Source: Planctomycetota bacterium (GTDB taxonomy: Bacteria; Planctomycetota; Planctomycetia; Gemmatales; Gemmataceae). Taken from it: DNA of 47,220 nt. Made by a program: the position numbers and the translations under genes. The notes beneath the pieces were generated by a model, which was not told where the DNA came from, did no database searches, and was given only the letters and a program-made list of their open reading frames with translations. Numbering within the stretch: position 1 is the stretch's first letter; every line of letters starts with the position of its first letter. Of the stretch, positions 40,485 to 47,220 are shown piece after piece. The stretch is from NCBI GenBank assembly GCA_021413735.1, contig JAIOPV010000140.1, forward strand, positions 1-47,220. Reading direction: 5' to 3'.

Positions 40485-40895
40485 TTGAACACCGCAACGA
40501 TGAGCACGGTGGACACGGTGTCCGACCCACTCGCCCCGAGCCTCTCCAGTGCCCTTCACCGGGCCTGTGTGGCGGCTAAGGTCGCTGCCGACAATAAGGG
40601 CCGAGACATCCTGGTCCTGGACATGCGTCCTTGCACCCCCTTGTTCGATTACTTCGTCATCTCCACAGGCACGAGCCGCCGCCAGATTCACACTGTGGCG
40701 GAGGAGACCGATGACGCCCTGAAAGCCGAAGGCGACTCTCGCATCGGCATTGAGGGCTACGAAGCGAGTAAGTGGATCGTGCAAGACTACGGCGACGTCG
40801 TGATCCACGTGTTCGACTCAGACACTCGCGACTACTACAAGCTCGAAGAGCTATGGGCAGACGCACCACGGGTGGACTGGGAACGCGAAATCTGA
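40485..40895 (+). CDS. rsfS: Ribosomal silencing factor RsfS
   Basis: Predicted 136-residue RsfS (Iojap) protein. It binds ribosomal protein uL14 and blocks 30S/50S joining under starvation. Family motifs: KVAADNKGRDILVLDMR, LFDYFVISTGTSRRQ, VAEETDDALK, GYEASKWIVQDYGDVVIHVF and YYKLEELWADAP. Two starts are possible. The TTG at 40485 lies 4 bases after a perfect AAGGAGG, slightly close; the ATG at 40500 has 19 bases, too far. I favour TTG. A terminator follows at 40928. Usually next to nadD or proA; not here. Confidence 0.93.
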   Translation: MNTATMSTVDTVSDPLAPSLSSALHRACVAAKVAADNKGRDILVLDMRPCTPLFDYFVISTGTSRRQIHTVAEETDDALKAEGDSRIGIEGYEASKWIVQDYGDVVIHVFDSDTRDYYKLEELWADAPRVDWEREI

Positions 40896-40927
40896 TCCCG
40901 CGTCTTGCGATGACGCGGTTTCTATAA

Positions 40928-40991
40928 CGAACCCGTCGGCCGGGCCGCGCCTCTAACAGGGTGTCGGTCGCGGCCGACGTCTCGTTTTTGT
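40928..40991 (+). terminator. Terminator after rsfS
   Basis: CGTCGGCCG (40936-40944) pairs perfectly with CGGCCGACG (40973-40981), flanked by an AACGA/TCGTT extension and followed by a run of five T (40986-40991). This resembles a rho-independent terminator 33 bases after the rsfS stop. Confidence 0.75.
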
Positions 40992-41049
40992 GACATCACC
41001 AAGTGTAGCGGCAGCCCCAAGGGGGCTGCGTCCGATCGAGTTCTCACCG

Positions 41050-42870
41050 ATGAATCTCCTTCAACACGTTCGTTCGCTGTTCGCCCCGGTGCTAACCGAG
41101 GTCGCGCCGGACCTTTTGAAGGTGCCGGACTATCTCGGCATGGTGAAGCCGTCGTCGAACGCGGACAACGGCGATTACCAGGCGAACATGGCGATGGCGA
41201 TGGGGAAGGCACTCGGCCAGAAGCCGCCGGACGTGGCGAAGGCGATCATTGCCGCGTTGCCCGCGAACGATGTGATCGATACGCCAACGGTTGCGGGGCC
41301 AGGCTTCATCAATCTGAAACTGAAGGACACTTGGCTGGCGGCACAGGTCCGCAACATTGCCACTGATCCGAAACTCGGCGTCGAACCGTGTCCGAAGCCG
41401 AAGACGTTCGTGATTGACCTGAGCGGTCCGAACGTGGCGAAGCCATTGCACGTCGGGCACCTGCGAAGCACGATCATCGGCGATTCGCTCGTGCGAATCC
41501 TGCGTTTCCTGGGTCACACGGTCGTCGGCGACAACCACCTCGGCGACTGGGGGCTTCAGTTCGGCATCCTCATTCACGGCTACAAGAACTTCCGCGACGA
41601 CGCGGCGTTCAAGGCCGACCCGGTGCGTGAACTGGCTCGCCTGTATGTCGCCATCAACAAGATGTTCAAAAAGGAAGGCGACGAGGAAGACGGCCCAACC
41701 GACGATCTGATCAAGAAGGTGTGCCAGGAGGAAACCGCGAAACTACACGCAGGTGACCCCGAGAACGTCGCTCTGTGGAAGCAGTTCATGCCGGCGTGTC
41801 TGGAAATGCTGCGCCCGATCTACGAACGCCTCGACGTGAAGATCGACCACGCGCTCGGCGAGAGCTTCTACAACCCGATGCTGGCGGGCGTCGTGGCGGA
41901 CATGCTGGCGAAAGGACTCGCATTTGAGAGCAAGGGTGCGGTGGTGATCCCCAATGCGAAGGGCATCATTCCGCAGAACGAAGAAGAGCAGAAGAAGGAA
42001 GAGCCGCCCGCGATTCTCCGGAAACGAGACGGAGCGTTCACATACACCACGACTGACCTCGCGACGATCAAGCATCGTGCCGAGACATGGAAGCCCGACG
42101 CAATGCTGTACGTCGTGGGTGCGCCGCAAGCGTTGCACTTCAAGACGATCTTCGCACAGGCTCGTCGTTGGGGTTACGACCAGAGCGCGTACGAACACGT
42201 TCAGTTCGGCTCGATGTTAGACAAAGACCGAAAACCGTTTGGTGCTCGGAAGGGTGGCGTGATCGAACTGATGTCGTTACTCGACGATGCGGCCCGACTC
42301 GGGTTGGAGAAGTATGAGTCGAGTGTGGCTGAACGTCGCGCGAATGGGCATCAGGTGTTGGAGCTTGACGCTGCCGAGAAAGCCGTTATCGCGGAAGTGA
42401 TCGGTGTCGGAGCGGTGAAGTATGCCGACCTGAGCCAGAGCCGCACCACCGACTATGTCTTCGACCTCGACAAGATGACCGCCACGGTCGGCAACACGGC
42501 CACGTACATGCAGTACGCTTACGCTCGTTGCCGAGCGATCTTCCGCGAAGGCGATATCGACGTGACACCCTTTCGCACGAACCCGCCGACTGTGATTCTC
42601 GGACACCCAGCGGAACGTGCGCTCGCATTGCAGTTGCTCCGCTTCCCAGAAGCTGTCGAAGCTGCGGCAGCCGATTATGTGCCGCACCTGATTTCGGCCT
42701 ACCTTTGGGATTTGGCGAAGTGCTACAGCGGGTTCTACGAGAACTGCAAAGTGCTGAAAGCCGAGACGCCGGAACTCAAAGAGAGCCGGCTGTTGCTCGT
42801 CGATTTGGTGGGTCGCGTCATCAAGCAGGCACTCGATCTACTCGGTATCCGCACCGTCGAGCGCATGTAA
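41050..42870 (+). CDS. argS: Arginyl-tRNA synthetase
   Basis: Predicted 606-residue class I synthetase that charges tRNA-Arg with arginine. The N-terminal Add-1-type domain is followed by the HIGH motif HVGH (134-137) in SGPNVAKPLHVGHLRST, then GDNHLGDWGLQFG. As in many bacterial ArgS, there is no clear KMSKS; the loop reads KPFGARKGGVIEL. The C-terminal DALR anticodon-binding domain ends in the typical LLGIRTVERM. Start at 41050 gives the usual beginning MNLLQHVRSL; an earlier in-frame start at 40990 overlaps the terminator and is unlikely. Confidence 0.95.
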   Translation: MNLLQHVRSLFAPVLTEVAPDLLKVPDYLGMVKPSSNADNGDYQANMAMAMGKALGQKPPDVAKAIIAALPANDVIDTPTVAGPGFINLKLKDTWLAAQVRNIATDPKLGVEPCPKPKTFVIDLSGPNVAKPLHVGHLRSTIIGDSLVRILRFLGHTVVGDNHLGDWGLQFGILIHGYKNFRDDAAFKADPVRELARLYVAINKMFKKEGDEEDGPTDDLIKKVCQEETAKLHAGDPENVALWKQFMPACLEMLRPIYERLDVKIDHALGESFYNPMLAGVVADMLAKGLAFESKGAVVIPNAKGIIPQNEEEQKKEEPPAILRKRDGAFTYTTTDLATIKHRAETWKPDAMLYVVGAPQALHFKTIFAQARRWGYDQSAYEHVQFGSMLDKDRKPFGARKGGVIELMSLLDDAARLGLEKYESSVAERRANGHQVLELDAAEKAVIAEVIGVGAVKYADLSQSRTTDYVFDLDKMTATVGNTATYMQYAYARCRAIFREGDIDVTPFRTNPPTVILGHPAERALALQLLRFPEAVEAAAADYVPHLISAYLWDLAKCYSGFYENCKVLKAETPELKESRLLLVDLVGRVIKQALDLLGIRTVERM

Positions 42871-42873
42871 TCG

Positions 42874-42910
42874 TATAATGCCTTTTGGCGTGCGGGGGGC
42901 ATCTGCCCCC
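42874..42910 (+). promoter_or_regulatory. Possible obg promoter and leader hairpin
   Basis: TATAAT (42874-42879) just after the argS stop could be a -10, though no good -35 is seen. It is followed by GGGGGC-ATCT-GCCCCC (42895-42910), a 6 bp GC stem with a 4-base loop, which could instead be the argS terminator. obg starts at 42934 with AGGTG before it. Confidence 0.4.
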
Positions 42911-42933
42911 TGTTTGCGTTTCCCAGGTGAAAT

Positions 42934-44055
42934 ATGTTCGTCGATCGCGTGGAACTGTTCGTGAAGGGTGGAGACGGCGGTCGCGGGCTTGCGACCTTCC
43001 GACGTGAGAAGTTCGTCCCCAAGGGCGGTCCCGATGGCGGCGACGGCGGCAACGGCGGCTCCGTCATCATTCGTGCGGACCCGAACGCCGACAATCTCGC
43101 CGGCCTCACGATGAAGAAGCACTGGCGGGCACGCAACGGCGACTCCGGCGGTGGCGCTCGCAAGACCGGCGCGAACGCCGAGGATATCGTGCTGCTCGTG
43201 CCGCCCGGCACCATCATCCGCGACCGTGAACGCGGCAACGTCCTCAAGGATCTGGTAACGCCCGGCGACGAACTGATCGCGGCGAAGGGCGGTCGCGGCG
43301 GCCACGGGAACGTTCGCTTCAAGAGCAGCACAAACCGCACGCCGCGACAATTCGGGCCAGGCGAAGAAGGCGAAGAACGCTGGATTTCGTTGGAACTGAA
43401 GGTGATCGCTGACGCCGGGCTGGTCGGCTTCCCGAACGCCGGCAAGTCGACGCTGCTCTCGCGTCTGAGCCGAGCGACGCCGGAAATCGCGTCGTATCCG
43501 TTCACGACGAAACACCCGAATCTCGGCATCGTCACTGCTGGCGACGCGGGCTTCGTACTGGCCGACCTTCCTGGGTTGATCGAAGGGGCCGCACAGGGCG
43601 TGGGGCTTGGTCACGAGTTCTTACGGCACGTCGAACGCACGCGAATTCTGGTTCACCTTGTCGAGCCGTTCCCGACAGACGGTGCCGACCCCGTGCGGAA
43701 CTATCATCTCATCCGCAAGGAACTGCACGACTACACCATCCCCCTGGATGGCAAGCCGGAGATCGTCTGCATCAGCAAGGCGGAACTAACCGGTGCCGAG
43801 GAAGTACGCGATCGCCTTGCCGCCGAGTTGGGCTGCGAAGTGCTGATGTTCTCGGCCGTGACGGGTCAGGGGCTTTCGGTGCTGGCTGGTCGCATGGCAC
43901 ACATGCTCGCGGACATCAAGCGTGCCGAAGCTGAAGAGGCAGCACGCCGGAAGCCGGTGATCGAGTTCGCAACGGAGGCGGTGGTTCGCACTGGCGATTT
44001 CCAGACGGCAGACGTGGCCAGCATCACGCCGACCGCTGACGAGACCGCGCCATGA
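42934..44055 (+). CDS. obg: Obg-family GTPase
   Basis: Predicted 373 residues. The Gly-rich Obg fold is at 1-155 (VKGGDGGRGLATFRREKF, GGPDGGDGGNGGSV, GRGGHGN). The GTPase domain has G1 GFPNAGKST (165-173), G2 around SYPFTT, G3 DLPGLIEGA (211-219) and a G4 loop that reads SKAE (281-284) instead of NKxD. G5 is SAVTGQG. Obg acts in 50S assembly and stress signalling. The tail is short (no OCT domain). The next gene starts inside its last codons (ATGA overlap), so it heads an operon with coaX and the mnmE-like gene. Confidence 0.95.
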   Translation: MFVDRVELFVKGGDGGRGLATFRREKFVPKGGPDGGDGGNGGSVIIRADPNADNLAGLTMKKHWRARNGDSGGGARKTGANAEDIVLLVPPGTIIRDRERGNVLKDLVTPGDELIAAKGGRGGHGNVRFKSSTNRTPRQFGPGEEGEERWISLELKVIADAGLVGFPNAGKSTLLSRLSRATPEIASYPFTTKHPNLGIVTAGDAGFVLADLPGLIEGAAQGVGLGHEFLRHVERTRILVHLVEPFPTDGADPVRNYHLIRKELHDYTIPLDGKPEIVCISKAELTGAEEVRDRLAAELGCEVLMFSAVTGQGLSVLAGRMAHMLADIKRAEAEEAARRKPVIEFATEAVVRTGDFQTADVASITPTADETAP

Positions 44056-44804
44056 CGCCGGATGTGGTGGTTGACATCGGCAACACCCGCGTCAAGTGGG
44101 GCGTGTGCAAAGGCAACCGCGTCACCGAAGTGCGACGACTTTCGCTCGACGAACCTGCGATCTGGGATGCGGAGCTGGCAACACTTCCTCCGCGAACAGA
44201 GGCGCGTCGTTGGGCACTCGCGAGTGTTAACCCGCCTGCCCTCGCCCGGTTCCGGGACTGGTTACAGCCTCACGGTCGCATTGCCGTCTTCGAAAACGCC
44301 ACCGCACTTCCGATTCGAGTGAATGTCGATGAACCCGCGAAGGTCGGGATTGATCGACTATTCGGAGCAATTGCCGCGAAGTCGCTTGTTCCCAAAGGCA
44401 CACCAGCCATTACCGTCGATGTTGGCACAGCGGTCACGGTGAACCTGATCGACGCCAATGGCGTGTTTCAGGGCGGCGCCATCTTCCCTGGACCGCGGTT
44501 GATGGGTCGCGCACTGCACGAACACACTGCGAAGTTGCCGTTGATTGATCTCGGCGAGGTCCCGGAAGTCAGACCCCCTGGCAAGAATACCGCAGACGCC
44601 ATCCGGGCTGGAATTGCAGCGGCAGTTCAGGGCGGCGTTGCTGTGTTGCTCGAACGTCTCGGGGCTCCGTGGCCGCGTTTGTTTCTCACCGGCGGGGCTC
44701 GCGGATCACTGTCGAAGTACCAGTTTCGGAACGTCGACGAAGTGGTTGAGTTGCCCACGCTCGTGCTCGAAGGTATTCGCATCGCGGCGGAGGCGTTGCC
44801 GTGA
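44052..44804 (+). CDS. coaX: Type III pantothenate kinase
   Basis: Predicted 250-residue CoaX, which phosphorylates pantothenate, the first step to coenzyme A. Its fold is ASKHA-type: phosphate motif DIGNTRVKWG (6-15), GIDRLFGAIAA, DVGTAVTVNLID near 125-136, GGAIFPGPRLMGRAL and FLTGGARGSLSK. Type III kinases need a monovalent cation and are not feedback-inhibited by CoA. It overlaps obg by 4 bases at the start and the mnmE-like gene by 4 bases (GTGA) at the end. The pathway's later CoaB-like protein is encoded at 12261. Confidence 0.93.
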   Translation: MTPDVVVDIGNTRVKWGVCKGNRVTEVRRLSLDEPAIWDAELATLPPRTEARRWALASVNPPALARFRDWLQPHGRIAVFENATALPIRVNVDEPAKVGIDRLFGAIAAKSLVPKGTPAITVDVGTAVTVNLIDANGVFQGGAIFPGPRLMGRALHEHTAKLPLIDLGEVPEVRPPGKNTADAIRAGIAAAVQGGVAVLLERLGAPWPRLFLTGGARGSLSKYQFRNVDEVVELPTLVLEGIRIAAEALP

Positions 44805-46069
44805 GTGACACCACGGTGTCACTGCTCACGCCTATCGGCGTCGGAGCCATCGCCACCATCGAAATCGCAGGTGATCGTGCTTGGGAACAGGCACGCCAAC
44901 TCTTCCGACCTAGTGGGAAGCCGCTGCCCGATTCGCCGGAACTGCATCGCTTCTGGTTCGGCACATGCGGCGATGGCGTCGGCGACGAAGTGATTCTCGC
45001 TATCACCGGTGCGCAGAGAGTCGAGATTCATTGCCACGGCGGACGGCGCGTAGTCCAGTGGATCATCGACCAGTTCCTGGCGAACAACGTGTCTTTGCCC
45101 TCCCCCCTTGTGGGGGAGGGTGGCGAGGCTTTGCGAGCCGGGTGGGGGGTGCTGCCTTCACAGCAGTTCGAGCCTTACCCCCCACCCGCCACTCGAAGAC
45201 TCGTGGCGACCTTCCCCCTTGTGGGGGAGGTCAAAAACCAACAACCCCTTAATGTGGCTCGCCTGTTGCAGCACGCTCCGACACTTCGCACCGCGGCGAT
45301 TCTGCTCGATCAACTTCACGGTGCGTTCGACAACGCCGTGCGGCATGTCCTCGAACTGCTCGAAGCGAACGACGCTTCGAATTACCCGGTGCTCCTCACA
45401 GAGTTCAGCGATCTCGTGCGGTTCGCACCGATCGGCAGGCATCTCGTCGAGCCGTGGAAGGTCGTCGTTGCGGGGCCGCCGAATGTCGGGAAGAGTTCGC
45501 TCGTGAACGCTCTCGCGGGCTATCATCGTGCGGTCGTTTCGGAGATCGCAGGCACCACTCGCGATGTCGTCAGCGTGCAACTCGCCTTCGATGGTTGGCC
45601 GGTCGAACTCACCGACACCGCTGGCTTGCGAGATGCGGAAGGACTCGAAGCCGAAGGCATAGACCGTGCGAAGTTGATGATCGCGGAAGCCGATTTGGTG
45701 CTGTGGGTGATCGACGGCACCGCCCCACAAATGCAGATGGCGAACGAGGACATTCCGCCGACGAAGTTGCTTGCCGTCATCAACAAGGCCGATGCGATAG
45801 TTGGCTGGGGGCCAGACCCGAAAGCAGGCGACACATGGGGAGCGTTGCTGGTGTCGGCAAAGACGGGGGCAGGGCTTCCCGAACTGGTGAAATGGATCAC
45901 AACGATATTTGTACCGGAGCCACCGCCGCCCGGTGCTGCCGTGCCGTACATGCCTGAACTCGCCTCCAACGTAACTGACGCCTACCTTGCCTTAGTGCAT
46001 GGCAATGGGAACGTTCGAGTCCGTGCCGAAGCGATTCGCCTTCTCCGCGACTGTCTGCAATCCGACTGA
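44801..46069 (+). CDS. MnmE/TrmE-like GTPase, short and interrupted by a repeat
   Basis: Predicted 422 residues, starting at GTG. MnmE with MnmG modifies U34 of some tRNAs. N-terminal domain 1-95 is divergent (SDTTVSLLTPIGVGAIATIEIAG, EIHCHGG). Residues about 98-145 (SPLVGEGGEALRAGWG, FPLVGE) are encoded by an inserted inverted repeat between the N-terminal and helical domains. The GTPase domain is complete: GPPNVGKSS (225-233), GTTRD (251-255), DTAGLRD (272-278), NKAD (328-331). After the G domain only about 50 residues remain, and the usual C-terminal CxGK is replaced by CLQSD. Without the insert the protein is about 370 residues, against about 450 for the family. It may be a divergent paralogue; another MnmE could exist. 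Confidence 0.85.
   Translation: MSDTTVSLLTPIGVGAIATIEIAGDRAWEQARQLFRPSGKPLPDSPELHRFWFGTCGDGVGDEVILAITGAQRVEIHCHGGRRVVQWIIDQFLANNVSLPSPLVGEGGEALRAGWGVLPSQQFEPYPPPATRRLVATFPLVGEVKNQQPLNVARLLQHAPTLRTAAILLDQLHGAFDNAVRHVLELLEANDASNYPVLLTEFSDLVRFAPIGRHLVEPWKVVVAGPPNVGKSSLVNALAGYHRAVVSEIAGTTRDVVSVQLAFDGWPVELTDTAGLRDAEGLEAEGIDRAKLMIAEADLVLWVIDGTAPQMQMANEDIPPTKLLAVINKADAIVGWGPDPKAGDTWGALLVSAKTGAGLPELVKWITTIFVPEPPPPGAAVPYMPELASNVTDAYLALVHGNGNVRVRAEAIRLLRDCLQSD
45094..45236. repeat. Inverted-repeat element inserted in the mnmE-like gene
   Basis: The left arm (about 45097-45150, CCCTCCCCCCTTGTGGGGGA onward) and right arm (about 45177-45232, ending TTGTGGGGGAGGTC) are imperfect reverse complements of about 54 bases, around a 26-base centre. 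Outer ends TTTG/CAAA also match. The insert is close to 140 bases and keeps the reading frame. Repeats whose translation reads SPLVGEGG-like are known from many bacterial genomes, but usually lie between genes. Confidence 0.85.
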
Positions 46070-46105
46070 TACAAAAACATCGCACACTCACCCCGGAGTC
46101 CCCTC

Positions 46106-46960
46106 ATGCAGTTCGGCAAGATTCGACGAGCCAACAGCGATCACGTGGTCGCCATCGAGAACGGCACCGTCTTCACGCTCGACATGGCCGTCGATCCGGA
46201 GATTCACTCACTCGCAACTCTGCTCACCGTTGCTGATCCGGTTGCGACCGCCCGCGAACTCGTCGATCCGCGATTCGCACCCGAACCGCTCGGCGATCAG
46301 GTCTTCATTGCACCCGTCGACCGCCAGGAAATCTGGGCTGCCGGCGTCACGTATAAGCGCAGCAAAATCGCACGCGAAGAGGAGTCGGCCGGGGCCGCAC
46401 AATTCTACGACAAGGTGTACAGTGCCCCGCGTCCCGAGCTGTTCATGAAGGCCACGCCGGAGCGAGTGGTGCCGCCCGGAAAGCCCGTTCACATTCGCGC
46501 TGATAGCAAGTGGAACGTTCCCGAACCCGAACTGACGCTCGTGATTTCGCCAGCCGGGAAGATCGTCGGCTACACCATCGGCAACGACATGAGTTCTCGC
46601 GACATTGAAGGCGAGAACCCGCTGTATTTGCCGCAGGCGAAGATCTACAAGCAGTCGTGTGCCATTGGGCCGGTCATCACGCCGGTGTCGAAGATGCCAC
46701 CACTTGCAGGGGTCGAGATCAAGCTCGTCATCAGTCGCGGTGGGAAGCCCGCATACGAAGGCACCACGACGCTGGCTCAGTTGAACCGCACGCCGGAAAG
46801 CCTCGCCGACTGGCTGTTTCGCGAGCAGGAGTTCCCGCACGGTGCGTTGCTCCTCACCGGCACAGGCATCGTTCCACCGGATGAATTCAGCCTGGCGGCT
46901 GGCGACGATGTGGCCATCACCATCGCGGGTATTGGCACGCTGCGCAACCCGGTGAACTGA
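46106..46960 (+). CDS. Fumarylacetoacetate hydrolase-family protein
   Basis: Predicted 284-residue metal-dependent enzyme of the FAH family. The C-terminal catalytic domain has the metal ligands Glu140 and Glu142 in VPEPELTLV and Asp161 in GYTIGNDMSSRD. The phrase IWAAGVTYKRSKIAREEES followed by YDKVYSAPRPELFMKAT resembles 2-keto-3-deoxy-D-arabinonate dehydratase-like members (pentose oxidation), but other FAH activities (ureidoglycolate lyase, acylpyruvase) cannot be excluded. Start at 46106 is the family start. 36 bases separate it from the mnmE-like gene; it may be transcribed with it. Confidence 0.88.
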   Translation: MQFGKIRRANSDHVVAIENGTVFTLDMAVDPEIHSLATLLTVADPVATARELVDPRFAPEPLGDQVFIAPVDRQEIWAAGVTYKRSKIAREEESAGAAQFYDKVYSAPRPELFMKATPERVVPPGKPVHIRADSKWNVPEPELTLVISPAGKIVGYTIGNDMSSRDIEGENPLYLPQAKIYKQSCAIGPVITPVSKMPPLAGVEIKLVISRGGKPAYEGTTTLAQLNRTPESLADWLFREQEFPHGALLLTGTGIVPPDEFSLAAGDDVAITIAGIGTLRNPVN

Positions 46961-47079
46961 GCAAACCAATTGAAATCGCCGCACGATAAACGCAGATAAA
47001 AGACACGATCCATAGGTGTTACGCAGTGTGTCACATTGGGTAGTTTACGCTTGGTTTTCGGGCTGGCGTACAATCAGGT
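46961..47079. other. Short gap with a possible repeat remnant and transposase promoter
   Basis: CGCACGATAAACGCAGATAAAAG near 46980 (first 20 bases: CGCACGATAAACGCAGATAA) resembles one arm of the 1385-1500 repeat in decayed form. A TACAAT at 47069-47074 lies 5 bases before the ATG at 47080. The left end of an insertion sequence may lie here, but I cannot place it. Confidence 0.35.
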
Positions 47080-47220
47080 ATGAGTGCTCCCAAAGTCCAC
47101 CCGAATGATTACATCGATTTCCTGATCGCGACGCCGAAGCTGTGCTCTGCCACGGAGGCCGCCCGCGTGCAACCCGACCAGCCCGATCCTCCGGCCCACG
47201 ACGCCTTTACCCGACTGCTG
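47080..47220 (+). CDS. Probable transposase, N-terminal part only
   Basis: The first 47 codons are visible and the gene continues past the right edge. The start NDYIDFLIATPKLCSATEAA, followed by PPAHDAFTRLL, resembles the beginning of IS4/IS701-like DDE transposases common in planctomycetes. The catalytic residues are outside the window, so the family is tentative. No terminal repeat could be assigned on the left. Confidence 0.5.
   Translation, partial: MSAPKVHPNDYIDFLIATPKLCSATEAARVQPDQPDPPAHDAFTRLL

Overview
This window looks like chromosomal core sequence from a planctomycete, most likely of the Gemmata/Gemmataceae type. The evidence is the planctomycete cytochrome c / DUF1549 / DUF1553 protein next to a DUF1501 protein, many Tat-exported enzymes (Gfo/Idh/MocA, DUF4838, DMFase-like), a GC-rich base composition, an isolated 16S rRNA end, and many GC-rich palindromic repeats between genes. 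I see no prophage, CRISPR array, biosynthetic cluster or resistance island. The only mobile gene is a probable transposase start at the right edge.

Layout. 1-55 is the 5' end of a 16S rRNA gene running out of the left edge, with a gene-free leader up to 585. 586-6000 holds purQ, an aspartate-type aminotransferase, a GT4 glycosyltransferase and a radical SAM + HEAT-like pair. 6152-12198 is a same-strand trio of exported proteins: a PSCyt/DUF1549/DUF1553 protein, a DUF1501 protein, and a redoxin + cytochrome c + PHM-like copper protein. 12261-15300 carries a CoaB-like protein, a PQQ-type beta-propeller, an HD phosphohydrolase and tRNA-Gln(CUG) with its own promoter and terminator. 15313-21928 is accessory: a large DM9-repeat protein, an unknown Cys-containing protein, a GNAT acetyltransferase and a DUF4838 protein. 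22413-25975 has hemB, a short uvrC and surE. 26044-31458 is a minus-strand run of exported proteins (VWA lipoprotein, oxidoreductase, lipoprotein, DMFase-like). 31570-38972 has a SulP-carbonic anhydrase fusion, a two-gene ABC exporter and two small genes. 38974-46960 is housekeeping: a hydroxyacid dehydrogenase, rsfS with a structured leader, argS, an overlapping obg-coaX-mnmE-like operon, and an FAH-family hydrolase.

The most unusual feature is palindromic DNA. At least six sequence-unrelated inverted repeats with perfect 21-35 bp arms sit at or next to gene ends. Two related elements have inserted in frame into coding genes: one in the GT4 glycosyltransferase, and a roughly 140 bp one in the mnmE-like GTPase. 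The latter protein is also shortened and lacks the usual C-terminal CxGK. Other points of interest are leaderless-type promoters at hemB and at 31570, a UvrC lacking the HhH end and a middle segment, a three-module redox/copper fusion, and a candidate structured RNA ahead of rsfS. I do not see a clear multi-gene system that is certainly new. The best candidates for something undescribed are the coding-sequence-invading palindromes, the rsfS leader and the DM9 protein.
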